The position numbers and the translations under genes are program-made. 64,000 nucleotides of DNA. Origin: Streptomyces sp. NBC_01304. GTDB lineage: Bacteria > Actinomycetota > Actinomycetes > Streptomycetales > Streptomycetaceae. Of the stretch, positions 61,032 to 64,000 are shown one piece after another. Location of the stretch: assembly GCF_035975855.1 (NCBI RefSeq), contig NZ_CP109055.1, forward strand, positions 6,634,001 to 6,698,000, read 5' to 3'. Each line of letters opens with the position of its first letter. Position 1 is the stretch's first letter. The notes beneath the pieces are model-generated. The model saw only the letters and a list, made by a program, of their open reading frames with translations. It searched no databases and was not told where the DNA came from.

Positions 61032-62411
61032 TCAGCTCTTGTAGGCCTTGGCGGCGGCCGCCTCGAGTGCCTGCTGGGCGCCCGCGACGTCCTTGGGGTT
61101 CTTGAGGAAGTCCTGCAGCGCCTTCCACTCGCCCGAGCCCTGGGTGCCGCCGAAGGCGGCCGGGGCCTGGTCGGACATGTCGAAGCGGAAGTCGTCGCCC
61201 GCGGCGATCAGGTTCTTGGCGATGTCCCGGATCACGGCGTCCTTGTACTTGGCCTGATCCATCTCCTTGTTGGGGGAGATGATGCCGCCCTGCGCCGCCC
61301 AGACCTCGGCCGCGTCGGTCGAGGCGAGGAAGGTCATCAGGGCCTGGGCGGCCTTGTCGTCCTTCAGGATCACGGCCACGTCGCCGCCGCTGACCACCGG
61401 CGACTTGTCGCCGACCGCCGGGAACGGGAAGACCTTGGCGTCCGTGCCGACCTTGGCCTTGGTGTCCTTGTTGATGTTCGCGGTGACGAAGTCGCCCTCG
61501 AAGACCATCGCGGCCGGGGTGTCACCGGAGAAGGTGTTCGTCACCGACTTGGGGAACTCCGTGCGCAGTGCGCCCGCCTTGCCGCCCGCGAGGAGTTCGT
61601 CCTTGCCCCACAGCTCACCGAGGGTGGTCAGCGCCTCCTTCACGGAGGGGTCCGTCCACTTGATCTTGTGCGCGGCCAGCTGGTCGTACTTCTCCGGGCC
61701 CGCCTGCGAGAGATAGACGTTCTCGAACCAGTCGGTGAGGGTCCAGCCGTCCTGCCCGGCGACCGAGACCGCGGGGGAGCCCGCGTCCGACAGGGTCTGC
61801 GCGGTGGCGACGAAGTCCTTCCAGGTCTTGGGCGCGTCACTGATGCCCGCGGCCTCGAAGGCCTCCGTGTTGTACCAGACCAGGGACTTGTTGGCGGCCT
61901 TGGCGTAGATCCCGTACTGCTTGTCCTTGTAGGCCCCGAGGTCCTTCCAGCCCGCCGAGAAGTTCTTGTCGAGCTGCGCCTGGGCCTCGGTGCCCAGCGG
62001 CTTGACCCAGCCCTTGTCGACGAACTGGTGCAGGACGCCGACCTGCGGGAGGAACGCCACATTGGGCGGCTGGCCGCCCTGGATCTTCGTGCCCAGGAAG
62101 GTGGAGGTGTTGTTGCCGGTCGGTACGTAGCTGACCTCGGCGCCGGTGCGCTTCTCGAACTCGTCGAGGACCGCCTGGAAGTTCTCCTGCTCGGGCCCGG
62201 TCCAGACGGCCGCCACCTCGAGCTTCTGGCCGTCCAGCTTGGGCAGTTGGACGCTTGCCCCGCTGGACTTGCTGGGCTTTTCGCCGCCCCCGTCGCCCTT
62301 CTTGTCGTCGCTGCATCCGGCGAGCGCGAGGGCGCCTGCCACTGCGATGGCTATGGCGGCCTTGGCGCTGCTTACGCTGCCTGCCCTGCCCGTGCGAAGA
62401 GTTGTGCGCAT
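61032..62411 (-). CDS. Sugar-binding lipoprotein of the ABC importer
   Basis: A 459-residue secreted lipoprotein: basic start, hydrophobic segment and lipobox LALAGC, then a Gly/Ser/Lys linker. The family-1 solute-binding fold follows (EVAAVWTGPEQENFQAVLDEFEKRTG, KTWKDFVATAQTL, AAMVFEGDF). It delivers an oligosaccharide to the two permeases encoded downstream. ATG 62411 directly follows an in-frame GTG, and either may start. Long palindromes lie upstream. Nothing links it to the wall polymer genes except position. Confidence 0.92.
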   Translation of the reverse strand: MRTTLRTGRAGSVSSAKAAIAIAVAGALALAGCSDDKKGDGGGEKPSKSSGASVQLPKLDGQKLEVAAVWTGPEQENFQAVLDEFEKRTGAEVSYVPTGNNTSTFLGTKIQGGQPPNVAFLPQVGVLHQFVDKGWVKPLGTEAQAQLDKNFSAGWKDLGAYKDKQYGIYAKAANKSLVWYNTEAFEAAGISDAPKTWKDFVATAQTLSDAGSPAVSVAGQDGWTLTDWFENVYLSQAGPEKYDQLAAHKIKWTDPSVKEALTTLGELWGKDELLAGGKAGALRTEFPKSVTNTFSGDTPAAMVFEGDFVTANINKDTKAKVGTDAKVFPFPAVGDKSPVVSGGDVAVILKDDKAAQALMTFLASTDAAEVWAAQGGIISPNKEMDQAKYKDAVIRDIAKNLIAAGDDFRFDMSDQAPAAFGGTQGSGEWKALQDFLKNPKDVAGAQQALEAAAAKAYKS

Positions 62412-62634
62412 CACTGCCCCGTCTCTTCTTCCTGTGCGCGGTCCCCTGCGGGGAGCTTGTCCCGTGCGGAGAGCTTGTCCCGTGCGGTCAGGTGTACGCC
62501 CGGTGCCTTGAGCCCGGCAATAGCGTCTGCGGCGTCAAGTAGGCGATCGTGATGGGAGCGTGACTTGCCGTCAGGGCTGGGCGGGATTTCCGGCCGAGGT
62601 CGCGGGGGCTTCGCTCCCGGGCCCCCTTCCTTTG

Positions 62635-62850
62635 CCCCTCCCCGCCCCTTCCCGTAATCCTGCGGAGCTTTCCGCCCTCCGGGCGGTGTCCTCAAGCGCC
62701 GGACGGGCTGATTCATCGAGCTCGGCCTCGATGAATCAGCCCGTCCGGCATGTCTCTTCAGCCCGTCAGGCGTGTCTCTTCAGCCCGTCCGGCGTTTGAG
62801 GACAGTCTTTTGAAGCCGGCGGCAGCCTTACGGGAAGGGGCGGGGAGGGG
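62635..62850. repeat. Nested long inverted repeats in the 456-bp gap 62412-62867
   Basis: Outer arms of 23 bp match perfectly (62635-62657 with 62828-62850). An inner perfect 23-bp stem (62698-62720 with 62727-62749, 6-base loop) sits near the left. 62689-62711 also pairs, with one mismatch, with 62780-62802. A unit containing CAGCCCGTC recurs three times on the right. Similar elements are scattered between genes in streptomycetes. It may also terminate the ATPase gene read from the right, whose end is followed by six Ts at 62857-62852. The rest of the gap, 62412-62634, shows no gene. Confidence 0.85.
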
Positions 62851-62867
62851 AAGAAAAAAGGGGGGCG

Positions 62868-64000
62868 TCACAACAGCGACGGAACCTCCTGAGCCGCAAC
62901 GGACCGAGCGGCCCGCTCCAGCGCACTGGCCAGCAGGGCCAAGTCGGTGGGCCCATTGCCCAGTTCACGCACGGGCCGCCGCGTGGGCGGATCCCCCATC
63001 CGCTCCCACTCCAGCGGCACCGCGGTAGGCCGCAAAGTCGACGTACGGGGAATGCGCCCCGTGACCCGCCCGGCCTGGAAGGGCGTCGCACGACCGTCCG
63101 CCGTGTGCAACTGCCCGCGCCCCGGGGCAGGATCCTCCGGGTTCGACGCCGGTGCGGCCAGCACGACGCGCAGGGTCGCCGACCGGGCCAGCTCCGTCTC
63201 GGCGGTCCGGTCCGGACGCCCCGTGGTCGCCACGAGGTGGACGCCGAGCCGCTCGCCGTCACGGGCGATGGCCTCCAGGGCGCGCACCACGGACCCGGCC
63301 GAGGGCCGCCCGGGTGCGCCGAGCGCGGGCGCCACCAGCGCGTCGATGTCGTCGACCAGGACGACAAGGCGGGGGAGCGGCGGGCCCGGCTCGGGGGCCG
63401 AACTCGCCTGTGTCGTACGCAACTTGAGGGTCGAGCTGGGCGGCGCGTCCAGATCCGCCGCGCCCCGCTGCTCCGGGCGCCCCGGCGCACCGGCGCCCGA
63501 GCGCTGCGCCACCATCCGCCCCGACACCTCCCGCTGGGTGTGCCACGCCGTGAAGTCGAGGCGGCCCAGGAGCTCGGCGCGACGCTTCAGCTCGGCGGTC
63601 AGGGCCTGCGCGAACTCCCGCATGCGCACCGGGTCGTTGGCCGTGAGGTGGGTGGTGACGTGGGGCAGCTCCGTGCCCGCGCGCAGGCCTTCGCCGCGCT
63701 CGCCGCCCGCCCCGTCGATCAGGATCATGCCGAGGCGGTCCGGCCGCTCGGCGGAGGCCAGGGACGCGGCGGCCGAGCGGAGCAGCTCGGTGCGGCCGCT
63801 GCCTGCCGGGCCCTCGATCAGCAGATGGGGGCCTGCGGCCACCAGGTCGGCGCAGACCGGCCCGCGCGGGCCCGCCCCGAGCACCGCCCAGGCGCGCCCG
63901 CCGAGCGCTTCCTTGTCGTCGGCGGCCGCCGCCCAGCGTGCGAGCAGGGAGGCGGGGGTGGCCCTGGCAAGCCCCAACTCGTCCAGGAGCCGGGCCGCTT
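62868..64000 (-). CDS. FtsK/SpoIIIE-type ATPase, 3' part (cut by window end)
   Basis: The frame stays open to the window edge, so the start is outside. The visible 377 residues form an FtsK/SpoIIIE-like P-loop domain: Walker A GPAGSGRTELL, Walker B LVVLVDDIDAL and VHLVATTGRP as sensor-like strand. The DELGLARATPASLLARW lead-in is typical of multi-domain FtsK-like proteins (FHA/EccC type) of streptomycetes. It is probably the last of several ATPase modules. It seems unrelated to the wall polymer genes and marks the locus boundary. Confidence 0.8.
   Translation of the reverse strand, partial: AARLLDELGLARATPASLLARWAAAADDKEALGGRAWAVLGAGPRGPVCADLVAAGPHLLIEGPAGSGRTELLRSAAASLASAERPDRLGMILIDGAGGERGEGLRAGTELPHVTTHLTANDPVRMREFAQALTAELKRRAELLGRLDFTAWHTQREVSGRMVAQRSGAGAPGRPEQRGAADLDAPPSSTLKLRTTQASSAPEPGPPLPRLVVLVDDIDALVAPALGAPGRPSAGSVVRALEAIARDGERLGVHLVATTGRPDRTAETELARSATLRVVLAAPASNPEDPAPGRGQLHTADGRATPFQAGRVTGRIPRTSTLRPTAVPLEWERMGDPPTRRPVRELGNGPTDLALLASALERAARSVAAQEVPSLL

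Noticed and set aside
58759..62411. The ABC importer as part of the wall polymer system
   Set aside because: It is a CUT1-type sugar uptake system separated by a terminator; only its position links it to the locus.
1..64000. TTA (bldA-dependent) codons in the wall polymer genes
   Set aside because: The few TTA/TAA strings I checked are out of frame (for example GGT TAC) or intergenic; I could not scan every codon by machine.
1..64000. tRNA or rRNA genes, insertion sequences with transposase, attachment sites
   Set aside because: None seen: no cloverleaf-like stretch, no transposase motif in any supported frame, no integrase.

Overview
The window is high-GC DNA with dense reading frames, many GTG/TTG starts, 4-bp ATGA/GTGA gene overlaps and no TTA codon that I noticed. 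Its gene content is a cell-wall glycopolymer locus of a streptomycete: teichoic/teichulosonic acid polymerases, a TagGH-type exporter, Kdn (deaminated sialic acid) and dTDP-rhamnose synthesis. Genus-level placement is inference from composition and gene families; no rRNA or tRNA gene is visible.

Layout. 0.07-6.4 kb: a PIG-V-like GT-C enzyme, an NDP-sugar (GDP-mannose-type) pyrophosphorylase, a polyprenol-phosphate mannose synthase, a GtrA flippase and a GT-C protein (a three-component lipid-linked mannosylation set), then a facing acyltransferase-3. 6.7-16.9 kb: two GT2-TagF two-domain polymerases, a TarS-like GT2, an antigen-85-like esterase, the TagG/TagH ABC exporter and a divergent TetR regulator. 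17-22.9 kb: galE, a second TarS-like GT2 and two polytopic GT-C proteins. 22.9-35.5 kb: a near-mirror arrangement of two ~1185-residue GT2-beta-TagF proteins, each followed through a GTGA overlap by a polytopic membrane protein, flanking a 699-residue GT2-TagF. 35.5-43.2 kb: a tight four-gene Kdn operon (NeuA-NeuB fusion, GT2, polysialyltransferase-like/GT29-like fusion, GT8-like/pyruvyltransferase fusion). 43.4-47 kb: rmlC facing rmlDBA. 47.3-50.5 kb: a GT87-like enzyme, a GT2-methyltransferase fusion and a small EamA-like flippase (a second three-component set). 50.6-58.6 kb: three more GT2-TagF polymerases and a TylF-like methyltransferase. 58.8-62.4 kb: a carbohydrate ABC importer without its own ATPase. 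62.9-64 kb: the 3' part of an FtsK/SpoIIIE-type ATPase gene, cut by the window end.

How it fits together (inference). Soluble enzymes supply GDP-mannose, UDP-galactose, dTDP-rhamnose and CMP-Kdn. Cytoplasmic GT2, TagF-like, GT29-like and pyruvyl-transferring enzymes assemble and decorate glycerol-phosphate-type and Kdn polymers. TagGH exports them, and GT-C enzymes with GtrA or EamA-like flippases add sugars outside. Linker-unit synthesis (TagO/TagA), CDP-glycerol synthesis (TagD) and LCP ligases are absent and must lie elsewhere.

Most notable: eight GT2-TagF fusions in 52 kb, of which one has lost its GT2 metal motif and another its TagF catalytic histidine; the all-fusion Kdn operon; two different flippase cassettes; a MalF-like permease with a Cna-B-like inserted domain; and recurring in-frame 15-24-bp tandem duplications.
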